64,000 bases of DNA from Phycisphaerae bacterium RAS2 (GTDB lineage: Bacteria; Planctomycetota; Phycisphaerae; UBA1845; UTPLA1): positions 682,001 to 746,000 of the forward strand of contig CP036352.1 in NCBI GenBank assembly GCA_007753915.1. Reading direction: 5' to 3'. Shown here one piece after another: positions 57,431 through 64,000 of this stretch (its first letter is position 1; every line of letters begins with the position of its first letter). The notes under the pieces were generated by a model that saw only the letters and a list, made by a program, of their open reading frames with translations, did no database searches and was not told the origin of the DNA. The translations under genes were made by a program, and so were the position numbers.

Positions 57431-58660
57431 TCACTCGAGTCGAATCCGCGCAGGGGGGGCGGACGGATTGTTCGCGAGGTCTTCGAGCCGCGCGAGCTGC
57501 GAGCGCAGCGCTTCGGCCTGCGGGCTGCCGGGGAATTGCGCGATCACCTGCCGAGCAAGGTCGGCTGCCTGGATGTAGCGGCCGTGCCGCGCGAGGTCCA
57601 TGATTTTCGCTTCGAGTTGCTGGCGCACTTCGATTTCGGCATTGGCTTCGAGCGTCGGCAGTTGCAGGCGCAGGGCCTCGGCGTCGGCGGATTGCGGGAA
57701 GCGCTCGATGAAGGTCTTCGCCGCGGCGAGGGCTTCCTCCCATCGGCGGCGCGAGACATACCGCTGCACTTCGGCCGCCATGCGCCGCTGCTGCTCGCCC
57801 TGCGCGAGGTTATGCTCACGTTCGATGCGCAAGAGAAGCTGCCGCGCCTCGTTCGAGTCGGGGTGCCGCTGCTGAAGCTGCTGGGCCACGTCGCGGGCGC
57901 GCTGCCACGCGGAGATGTTGATGAGATCGTTGACCTGCTTCGTGGCTGTTACGACATCGCTGGATTCAAATTGTTCGCGTGCGGTCTCGACCTCGGCGGG
58001 CAATGCCGTCGCCTCGGCACGATTCGAGAACCGCCGGGCCAGGTCCTCCGCCACGCGCCGCGCCGCGCTGAAGTCGTGCGCCGCCAGCGCCGATTGCATC
58101 ATCTCGCGGCCTTGTCGCCACTGTTCCTCGTCGTATCGCGACTTCTTCTCGCGCCGCTGATCGTCGGACAACAGGGTGTAGTCGCGAATGTCGTGCAGAG
58201 CCTGCACGATCTCGCGCCACGGAATCTCCGCCGCCGGTCGGTCGCGCGGCGGATCGGGCATTGGATCGCGTCGCACGTCGGCGGATGCATCGAGCTGCAT
58301 GCCGAAGACCGTGTCCATCTTGGCGGCCTCGTTGACAGCGTCGCGCTGCGTGCGCTGCCCCAATTCGTATTGATACCGTTCGACTCGCACCAGCCCGTCG
58401 CGCAACTCGCGCAGCAACGCGACCACCGTCGACATCGCCGCAAGCACACCGCCCGCCAGCACGCCGACGGCCAGCCACAGGACGAATTCCGCCACGTGCG
58501 CTGACGTGAGCGGCGACGGGGCAAGGACGTGCGCCACAAGCCGGAGCATTCCGCCTCCGACGCAAAGCACGATCACTACGGCCGCTGACCACATGAGCAC
58601 GTCGGTCAGCGATCGTGGCGAGCGCGGGGCGGTTGGCGTTGATTCGGGTTGATCGGCCAT
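57431..58660 (-). CDS. membrane-anchored TPR-like protein
   Basis: 409 aa from ATG 58660. Two N-terminal membrane helices (VLMWSAAVVIVLCVGGGMLR and FVLWLAVGVLAGGVLAAMST) are followed by a charged coiled-coil-like stretch, then helical repeats with TPR-type pairs (AWQRARDVAQQLQQRHPDSN, RWEEALAAAKTFIERFPQSA, RYIQAADLARQVIAQFPGSP). It probably works as an inner-membrane scaffold. It converges with the SMR gene, with ten bases between stops. Confidence 0.8.
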   Translation of the reverse strand: MADQPESTPTAPRSPRSLTDVLMWSAAVVIVLCVGGGMLRLVAHVLAPSPLTSAHVAEFVLWLAVGVLAGGVLAAMSTVVALLRELRDGLVRVERYQYELGQRTQRDAVNEAAKMDTVFGMQLDASADVRRDPMPDPPRDRPAAEIPWREIVQALHDIRDYTLLSDDQRREKKSRYDEEQWRQGREMMQSALAAHDFSAARRVAEDLARRFSNRAEATALPAEVETAREQFESSDVVTATKQVNDLINISAWQRARDVAQQLQQRHPDSNEARQLLLRIEREHNLAQGEQQRRMAAEVQRYVSRRRWEEALAAAKTFIERFPQSADAEALRLQLPTLEANAEIEVRQQLEAKIMDLARHGRYIQAADLARQVIAQFPGSPQAEALRSQLARLEDLANNPSAPPARIRLE

Positions 58661-58875
58661 CGTCGTTGCGTCTGGGCTGATGGTTGCGGTGTGTTTCAAC
58701 GAGCAACGCGGGCAGCACGGCAGCGGGTCAGGAGTGATAACCGGGAACGATCCGCGGGGAAGCGGCCCGTGCGCTGCTGCATCATCATTCTAATCGTATG
58801 CGTGCCGGTCCGCTCGGATCAACCTGCGGCAGCGGCCCACCAGGAGCGGTTTGATTGCTGGCTGGGTGGATGGGG

Positions 58876-58881
58876 CTATAA
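58876..58881 (+). promoter_or_regulatory. -10 box of lptE inside a small hairpin
   Basis: TATAAT in GGGGCTATAATCGCCCC (58871-58887), about 90 bases before lptE. The flanking GGGGC and GCCCC form a palindrome around the box. No -35 is clear. The rest of 58661-58971 shows no gene. Confidence 0.4.
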
Positions 58882-58971
58882 TCGCCCCGCTCCGACGCGG
58901 AGGATCGCGACCGGGGCGGTTGGCGCGGTCTCCCCCGCGCGAACCGGGTGAGTCTCTCGGGAGTAGGTGCG

Positions 58972-59508
58972 ATGCGGTCAAGTGGACTGACCAACTGGGT
59001 GCTTCCGATCTGGGTCGGCGCGGTCGTGACATTGAACGGCTGCGGGTATTCGACCGACCGGACGGCGGTAATTCGCACGCAGAATGCCAACGGCGACAAG
59101 ATTCGCACGGTGGCGGTGGATGTGTTTGAAAGCCGCGAGTTTCGTCGCGGATTGGAATTGCAGTTGACGGAAGCGCTGGCCAAGCGAATCGAGGCGGAGA
59201 CGCCGTTCAAGCTGGCAAAGAAGGACCGGGCCGATACGCTCCTGACCGGCGAAGTGCGCGAAGTGCGGCAATCGACGATTGGACGCGATTTTCAATCGGT
59301 CAAGCCGCGCGAGACGGCGGCGACGTACGTCGTGAGTTTTCAGTGGAAGGACTTGCGCACCGGCGAGGTGCTGGTGGATCGCCCGAATTTCGTGCAGACG
59401 GTGGATTACATCCGCCCGCTGAATGAGGACTTTTACCACGCCAGCCAGCGCGCCATGGACCGGCTCGCCGAGCGGATGATCGAGCAGATGGACACGGCAG
59501 ATTGGTGA
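58972..59508 (+). CDS. lptE: LptE-like LPS-assembly lipoprotein
   Basis: 178 aa from ATG 58972 (GGGAGTAGG upstream). The signal peptide ends in a lipobox (VTLNGCGYST). The domain has the LptE pattern: KIRTVAVDVFESREFRRGLE, LQLTEALAKRIEAETPFKLA and ADTLLTGEVREV. LptE plugs the LptD barrel that inserts lipopolysaccharide in the outer membrane, supporting a Gram-negative envelope. Next gene is ftsH. Confidence 0.85.
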   Translation: MRSSGLTNWVLPIWVGAVVTLNGCGYSTDRTAVIRTQNANGDKIRTVAVDVFESREFRRGLELQLTEALAKRIEAETPFKLAKKDRADTLLTGEVREVRQSTIGRDFQSVKPRETAATYVVSFQWKDLRTGEVLVDRPNFVQTVDYIRPLNEDFYHASQRAMDRLAERMIEQMDTADW

Positions 59509-59521
59509 GAATCCTGCGGGC

Positions 59522-59527
59522 TATAAT
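59522..59527 (+). promoter_or_regulatory. -10 box of ftsH
   Basis: TATAAT in GCGGGCTATAATCCGC, about 128 bases before ATG 59655. It resembles the box before lptE, again with partly palindromic flanks. Confidence 0.4.
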
Positions 59528-59654
59528 CCGCAAACGGTCGGGCGGGCCAAGCCCGCGCGGGATTAGTGGACCAACAGGTTACGACGGCAAGTTGCGAATT
59601 CGGCGAGTCTAAGCAGCGCGGTGCACCAGGCCGATGGGAACAGACAGGAATCAC

Positions 59655-61712
59655 ATGTCGGACGACGGACAGGAACCTGAAGACGGAGGACAGCGGCCTC
59701 GCAAGGGCGGCCGGGGCGGTGGTCCGCCGATGCCGCCGCGCATGCGCATGACGCGCGGCGCGATGAGCTGGGTGGGGTTCCTGCTGATCGGCCTGATGAT
59801 CGCGCTGGTGGTCTCGCGGAGCTACACGCCGCCGGAGTCGGTGACGATCGACAAGTTCTGGAAGATGGCCCGCGACGGGCTGTTCACGCAGATCACCCTT
59901 AGCGATGACTACATCCTCGCCGAGCCGCGCGAGTCGGCGCAGGGCGTTCCGCGGTCGCGCGGCGTTCAGAAGCGTTACAAAGTTACGATGCGCGTCGACA
60001 ACGTCGACGAACTCGCGGAAAAGCTGCGCAAGGCGTGCCCCGACACGGTCATCCAATACGAGCAGAGCACCCAGCCGCTGATCAACACGCTGTTGTCGAT
60101 CATCCCGTGGCTGCTCATTTTCGGATTCATCTGGTTCTTCGTTTTCCGCCAGTTGAGATCTTCCGCCGGCGGGGCGGGGATGTTGGGCAGCTTTGGTCGT
60201 TCGCGCCATCGCGTGAGCAACAAGGAGCTGACCAACATCACGTTCAAGGACGTGGCGGGCGTCGAAGAGGCGAAGGAAGAAGTCGCCGAGATCATTGAGT
60301 TCCTGAAGAACCCCAAGAAGTTCCAGCGGCTGGGCGGGCGCATCCCGCGCGGCGTGTTGCTGGTGGGCGAGCCGGGCTGCGGCAAGACGCTGTTGGCCAA
60401 GGCGATCGCCGGTGAGGCCGATGTGCCGTTCTTCTCGATCAGCGGCGCGGATTTTGTTGAGATGTTCGTCGGCGTCGGCGCGTCGCGCGTGCGCGACTTG
60501 TTCAAGAGCGCGAAGGAAAATGCGCCGTGCATCATCTTCCTCGATGAAATCGACGCGGTCGGTCGACGCCGCGGTGCGGCCTTCGGCGGCGGCGGGCACG
60601 ACGAACGCGAGCAGACGCTCAATGCCATCCTCGTTGAGATGGACGGGTTCGATACCTCGGACCAGGTCATCGTGATCGCTGCGACGAACCGCGACGACAT
60701 CCTTGATCCCGCGCTGACGCGGCCGGGCCGGTTTGACCGGCGCGTGTACGTACCCTTGCCCGACATCAAGGGGCGTCTGGAGATTCTGAAGGTCCATGCC
60801 AAGAAGGTGAAACTCGCGCCGAGCGTCGACCTCATGCGCATCGCGCGCGGCACGCCGATGTTCAACGGCGCGGAGCTTGCGGCCACGATCAACGAGGCGG
60901 CCATCCTCGCGACCATGCAGAACAAAGACATGATCGAGATGGAGGACCTTGAGGAGGCGCGCGACAAGGTGCGCTACGGCCGCTCCAACAAGAGCCGGCA
61001 GATTGAGGAGAAGGAGCGCGAGAACACGGCCTATCACGAGGCGGGCCATGCTGTGTTGCAGGTGCTGCTGAAGGGCGAGGCCGATCCGCTGCACAAGGTG
61101 ACGATCATTCCGCGCGGCCGGGCGCTGGGCGCGACGATGAGCCTGCCGGAGAAGGATCGCTACGGTTACGCCCGGCGTTGGCTGACGGCGACGTTGCGCG
61201 TGCTGTGCGGCGGTCGCATCGCGGAGCAGCGGCACAGCGGTGACGTGAGCAGCGGCGCGGCGATGGACATCGAGCAGGTGACGCACCTGTCGCGCGCGAT
61301 GGTGCTCGAGTGGGGCATGAGCGACAAGCTGGGATTCGTGAAGTACTCGCCGGATAACGCGCGCGAGATGCTCGTGCCCGAGCGGAACTACTCCGACGAG
61401 ACGGCCGGCGTGATCGACGTGGAGATTCGCCGCTTGTCGGAAGAAGCATTCCGCGATGCCGAGCGCATGATCAATGAGAATTGGGACAAGGTTGTGCGCG
61501 TGTCCGAGGCCCTGTTGAAATACGAGACACTCGACGCGGAAGAAGTTGAAGCGCTGTGCCGCGGCGAGTCGCTGAATCGCCCGAGCTTGAGCGACCTGCT
61601 CGCCGACGAAGGGCGAACGCCGCGCTCGGCGCGACCGGTGCCCCCGACCCGGCCAAGCACGCTGCCCGACACGCTTCCCGGCGGCTCGCTGCCGCAGCCG
61701 GGCATGGGTTGA
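59655..61712 (+). CDS. ftsH: ATP-dependent zinc metalloprotease FtsH
   Basis: 685 aa from ATG 59655. Two membrane helices ([20 protein letters not shown] and [20 protein letters not shown]) flank a periplasmic domain. The AAA module has Walker A in [20 protein letters not shown], Walker B in [20 protein letters not shown] and the SRH in [20 protein letters not shown]. The protease site is HEAGHAV with a downstream Asp. It degrades misfolded membrane proteins and short-lived regulators. The loop reads GEPGCGKT where GPPGTGKT is usual, a mild variation. Confidence 0.96.
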   Translation: MSDDGQEPEDGGQRPRKGGRGGGPPMPPRMRMTRGAMSWVGFLLIGLMIALVVSRSYTPPESVTIDKFWKMARDGLFTQITLSDDYILAEPRESAQGVPRSRGVQKRYKVTMRVDNVDELAEKLRKACPDTVIQYEQSTQPLINTLLSIIPWLLIFGFIWFFVFRQLRSSAGGAGMLGSFGRSRHRVSNKELTNITFKDVAGVEEAKEEVAEIIEFLKNPKKFQRLGGRIPRGVLLVGEPGCGKTLLAKAIAGEADVPFFSISGADFVEMFVGVGASRVRDLFKSAKENAPCIIFLDEIDAVGRRRGAAFGGGGHDEREQTLNAILVEMDGFDTSDQVIVIAATNRDDILDPALTRPGRFDRRVYVPLPDIKGRLEILKVHAKKVKLAPSVDLMRIARGTPMFNGAELAATINEAAILATMQNKDMIEMEDLEEARDKVRYGRSNKSRQIEEKERENTAYHEAGHAVLQVLLKGEADPLHKVTIIPRGRALGATMSLPEKDRYGYARRWLTATLRVLCGGRIAEQRHSGDVSSGAAMDIEQVTHLSRAMVLEWGMSDKLGFVKYSPDNAREMLVPERNYSDETAGVIDVEIRRLSEEAFRDAERMINENWDKVVRVSEALLKYETLDAEEVEALCRGESLNRPSLSDLLADEGRTPRSARPVPPTRPSTLPDTLPGGSLPQPGMG

Positions 61713-61728
61713 TCGGCGCGACCTTATC

Positions 61729-62178
61729 ATGGCCAACGCCAACGTACAGATCGTCGGTCCGGCCGAGCTGCCGCTGATCACCGAGCTATACAACGAGATT
61801 TTTCGTCCGCCGAAGGATGTGGAGTTCTTCCGCCGGCGCTTCCTTGGGCGCTACAACGCGCTGATGCTTGTCGCGAGCGTCGAGGAGCGGCAGGTCGGAT
61901 TCGCCACGGGATTCGAATTGAAGCCTTCGGTCTTTTTTGCATGGCTGGCGGGCGTGCATCCTGATTTTCGGCGCATGGGCATCGGCGCGCAATTGCAGGA
62001 GGCCCAGTTCGCCTGGGCGCGCGAACACGGCTATCAGTTCATTCGCATGGAATGCCATAACGGCCATCGTCCCGTGCTGCACATGGCGATCACGATGGGG
62101 TTCAACATCGTCGGCGTGCGGTGGGACCCGGACCGCGGCGACAATCTCATCATTTTCGAAAAGTCGGTAACAGAGTAA
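61729..62178 (+). CDS. GNAT-family N-acetyltransferase
   Basis: 149 aa, 16 bases after ftsH. The acetyl-CoA-binding motif A is LAGVHPDFRRMGIGAQLQEA, then FAWAREHGYQFIRMECHNGH, HMAITMGFNIVGVRWDPDRG. Acyl acceptor unknown. CTTATCAT at 61723-61730 may form part of its own promoter. Confidence 0.9.
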   Translation: MANANVQIVGPAELPLITELYNEIFRPPKDVEFFRRRFLGRYNALMLVASVEERQVGFATGFELKPSVFFAWLAGVHPDFRRMGIGAQLQEAQFAWAREHGYQFIRMECHNGHRPVLHMAITMGFNIVGVRWDPDRGDNLIIFEKSVTE

Positions 62179-62303
62179 CGGCGGCATCGTCGCACCTCCT
62201 GCGGCGGCCCACGATTGAGCGAATGCCTGCGTTTTGCTCTGCTGCAGGCAATGGGCTTCCAGTGCCTTCTGATGCCGCGTCTGACCACCGGATGAATTGC
62301 CGT

Positions 62304-62309
62304 TAGAAT
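62304..62309 (+). promoter_or_regulatory. -10 box of the DinB-family gene
   Basis: TAGAAT in GCCGTTAGAATCAC, 38 bases before ATG 62347. No clear -35. The interval 62179-62346 holds no gene. Confidence 0.35.
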
Positions 62310-62346
62310 CACTCGGAGATCGTTAACCTCCCCAGGAGAATCGCCC

Positions 62347-62835
62347 ATGTCGCCCAAAGACATTGTTCTGAACCAGTATGCATCGGCCCAATGGCTCTAC
62401 GAAAAGGCCGTGACGGAGTTGAGTGAAGCCGATTGTCGCTTTCAGCCGTTCGACGGCGCGTGCCACGTCAACTGGATCCTTGCGCATCTGGCGGTATCCG
62501 AGGATGGCATGATCGCGCAGATCACCGGGCAGCCGAAGCGCTATAGCGAGCAACTGCACAAGGCCTACAGCGGCGGCAGCGTCTGTCGCGCCGACGACGG
62601 CATGACCCGCGCCGAAGCGTGGAAGATGTACACCGACAGCGCGAAGCTGACGGTGGAGTTCGTGAAGAGTTTCCCCGAGTCGCGCTACGACGAGCCCGCC
62701 CCGGAGAGCATGCGGCAGATGTTCCCCACGATCGGCGCGGTGGTTGGGTTGCTTAGTGCGCACCCGTACTGGCACTTCGGCCAGGTGACGTACAATCGGC
62801 GGGCGATGAATAAGCCGATGATCTTTGGCGGCTGA
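62347..62835 (+). CDS. DinB-family (DinB_2) protein
   Basis: 162 aa, RBS AGGAG nine bases upstream. Four-helix DinB/YfiT fold: LNQYASAQWLYEKAVTELSE, HVNWILAHLAVSEDGMIAQI with the first metal His, and SAHPYWHFGQVTYNRRAMNK with the H-x3-H pair. Members bind a divalent metal and include thiol-dependent transferases. Reaction not known. Confidence 0.88.
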   Translation: MSPKDIVLNQYASAQWLYEKAVTELSEADCRFQPFDGACHVNWILAHLAVSEDGMIAQITGQPKRYSEQLHKAYSGGSVCRADDGMTRAEAWKMYTDSAKLTVEFVKSFPESRYDEPAPESMRQMFPTIGAVVGLLSAHPYWHFGQVTYNRRAMNKPMIFGG

Positions 62836-62964
62836 TCTGGTCACGAGTCCGCGATCAATGCGAGCCGCGACCGATAGATGGCGCCAAGCAACGCTTTGAC
62901 GGCGCGATTCCTTCCCAACGCTGCGATCGATCCTGCGTCCAGTTCAACGACGGCGAACTTTGAA

Positions 62965-64000
62965 ATGACGATCATCCGCAACATCGGGCAGTTGGTCGCG
63001 ATCCCGCCCGGGCCGGTCGCCGGCGATGCATTGTCCTCGCCGCCGGTGATCGAGAATGCCGCTTTGGTGATCGAAGGCGATCGCATTGCGTGGTTCGGGG
63101 CGGAACAGGATGCGCCGGCCGAGGCGCGTCGTTTGAAGAATTCGCCCTCGCCCCAGCCCTTTCCCCTGGAGGGAGAGGGAGTGATCGATGCGAGCGGTGG
63201 GATCGTCGTGCCGGGGTTGATCGACTGTCACACGCACGTCGTGTTCGCCGGGTCGCGCGAGGGGGAGTTTGTTCAGAAGATTCGCGGGACGAGCTACCTG
63301 GAGATTCTCGAATCAGGCGGCGGGATTCGCAGCACGATGCGCGCCGTGCGCGCCGCGAGCGAAGACGAACTGGTGTCGCAGTCGCTGCCGCGCGTGCGGC
63401 GGATGCTGTCGGCCGGCGTGACGACAATCGAAGCGAAGAGCGGCTACGGGCTGGATGCGGCCAGCGAATTGAAGATGCTTCGGGCAATTCGGCGCGTCGG
63501 TGAATTGACCGGCGTCGAGATGGTGGGCACGTTTTTGGGCGCGCACGCGACGCCGCCGGAGTTCGCCGGGCAGAACGACGCGTACATCGATGCGATGACT
63601 GCGCCGGAACTGCTCTCGGCGATTCGCGATGAAAAGCTGGCCGAGTTCGCGGATGTCTTCTGCGAAAAGGGCGCGTTCACGCCGGAGCAATCGCGGCGGT
63701 TTCTCGTGCATGGCGCTGCCGCAGGGCTGATCCCAAAGGTTCACGCCGAGCAGTTGTCGGCCAGCGGCGCGACGCGCCTTGCGGTTGAGTTGAACGCCGC
63801 CAGTGCCGATCACCTTGAATTCGTAACCGATGACGACCTCGCGGCGTTGAAGGGCGGGCACACGATTCCTGTGCTGCTGCCGGGCTGTTCGTTCTTCCTC
63901 AACAGCCCGCCCGCGCCCGCGCGAAAGTTAATCGCCGCCGGGCTGCCGGTCGCGCTGGCGACCGATTGCAACCCCGGCTCGTGCATGATCGAGTCGCTGC
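62965..64000 (+). CDS. hutI: imidazolonepropionase (partial, cut by window end)
   Basis: The frame opens at ATG 62965 and is still open at the window edge (345 codons visible of about 400). It is the third step of histidine degradation, opening imidazolone propionate to formiminoglutamate. Motifs: IVVPGLIDCHTHVVFAGSRE (metal His pair), SYLEILESGGGIRSTMRAVR, VTTIEAKSGYGLDAASELKM, FLGAHATPPEF, KVHAEQLSASGATRLA and VALATDCNPGSC near the edge. Residues about 59-72 (SPSPQPFPLEGEG) are an extra proline-rich insert encoded by a palindromic repeat. Start region has no strong ribosome site. Confidence 0.93.
   Translation, partial: MTIIRNIGQLVAIPPGPVAGDALSSPPVIENAALVIEGDRIAWFGAEQDAPAEARRLKNSPSPQPFPLEGEGVIDASGGIVVPGLIDCHTHVVFAGSREGEFVQKIRGTSYLEILESGGGIRSTMRAVRAASEDELVSQSLPRVRRMLSAGVTTIEAKSGYGLDAASELKMLRAIRRVGELTGVEMVGTFLGAHATPPEFAGQNDAYIDAMTAPELLSAIRDEKLAEFADVFCEKGAFTPEQSRRFLVHGAAAGLIPKVHAEQLSASGATRLAVELNAASADHLEFVTDDDLAALKGGHTIPVLLPGCSFFLNSPPAPARKLIAAGLPVALATDCNPGSCMIESL
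63143..63180 (+). repeat. palindromic repeat inserted in frame in hutI
   Basis: CCCTTTCCC (63157-63165) pairs with GGGAGAGGG (63171-63179), preceded by CCCTCGCCCCAG. This pattern is like the dispersed CCCTCTCCC/GGGAGAGGG palindromes known in many genomes. Here it adds about 13 residues to a loop before the metal-binding HTH motif without breaking the frame. Confidence 0.5.

Noticed and set aside
59433-61793. 786-codon minus-strand frame opposite ftsH and lptE's end
   Set aside because: It is antisense to clear FtsH motifs and has shadow composition.

Overview
The window is high-GC bacterial DNA, most likely from a planctomycete, possibly related to Phycisphaerae. This assignment is an inference from gene content: a PEP-CTERM protein, a dockerin-like tail on a cytochrome, an LptE-type lipoprotein, an NXR-type molybdoenzyme and many overlapping gene pairs. 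No rRNA is present. One tRNA, tRNA-Arg(UCU), is found.

Region 1 (1-2.9 kb) is accessory. It holds a lone phage terminase small subunit, a secreted Kelch/Ig protein, and debris of an IS3-like element: two 70-bp copies of its left end and a stop-interrupted start of its transposase.

Region 2 (2.9-27.2 kb) is the core of the window, a dense nitrogen and electron-transfer locus. On the minus strand, from 11.8 kb down, lie a membrane ferredoxin-like protein with TPRs, a Rieske protein, a fused cytochrome b/subunit IV, an octaheme hydroxylamine-oxidoreductase-like cytochrome, a tryptophanase-like PLP enzyme and a pentaheme cytochrome with a dockerin-like tail. On the plus strand lie an NnrS-like NO-related membrane protein, a methyltransferase, an Rrf2 regulator with three cysteines, then an NXR module: diheme plus heme-b gamma subunit, Tat-exported alpha subunit, a small unknown protein, Fe-S beta subunit, TorD-type chaperone, a zinc-ribbon protein, a 55-aa membrane micro-protein and an outer-membrane porin. 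Cofactor genes moaA and a broken mobA follow. The layout suggests a periplasmic nitrite/nitrate redox enzyme tied to NO or hydroxylamine chemistry and to a quinol:cytochrome complex. The direction (nitrite oxidation or nitrate reduction) cannot be read from the sequence. A CTTGATA/TATCAAG palindrome and a shared ATCAAGTA element at its promoters suggest one regulon, perhaps under the Rrf2 protein. No hydrazine synthase is in the window, so this is not visibly an anammox locus.

Region 3 (27.1-34.1 kb) is a genomic island. It begins where mobA is cut and joined to a decayed restriction-type helicase, and ends with a tyrosine integrase beside tRNA-Arg. It carries unknown genes of lower GC, a 2-hydroxyacid dehydrogenase and a SUI1-domain protein.

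Region 4 (34.4-64 kb) looks chromosomal: a TPR-hydrolase, a UvrD/PcrA helicase, a mannose-1-phosphate guanylyltransferase, RuvX, a P-loop plus deoxyribosyltransferase-like fusion, a broken toxin-antitoxin pair, a class II aldolase, an ABC exporter with a glycosyltransferase, a PEP-CTERM protein, and a coupled minus-strand operon. That operon holds HemN-like radical SAM, chorismate-lyase-like, FAD oxidoreductase, DUF3311, Na+ symporter and thioesterase genes. Beyond it are LptE, FtsH, GNAT, DinB and the first part of imidazolonepropionase, cut by the window end.
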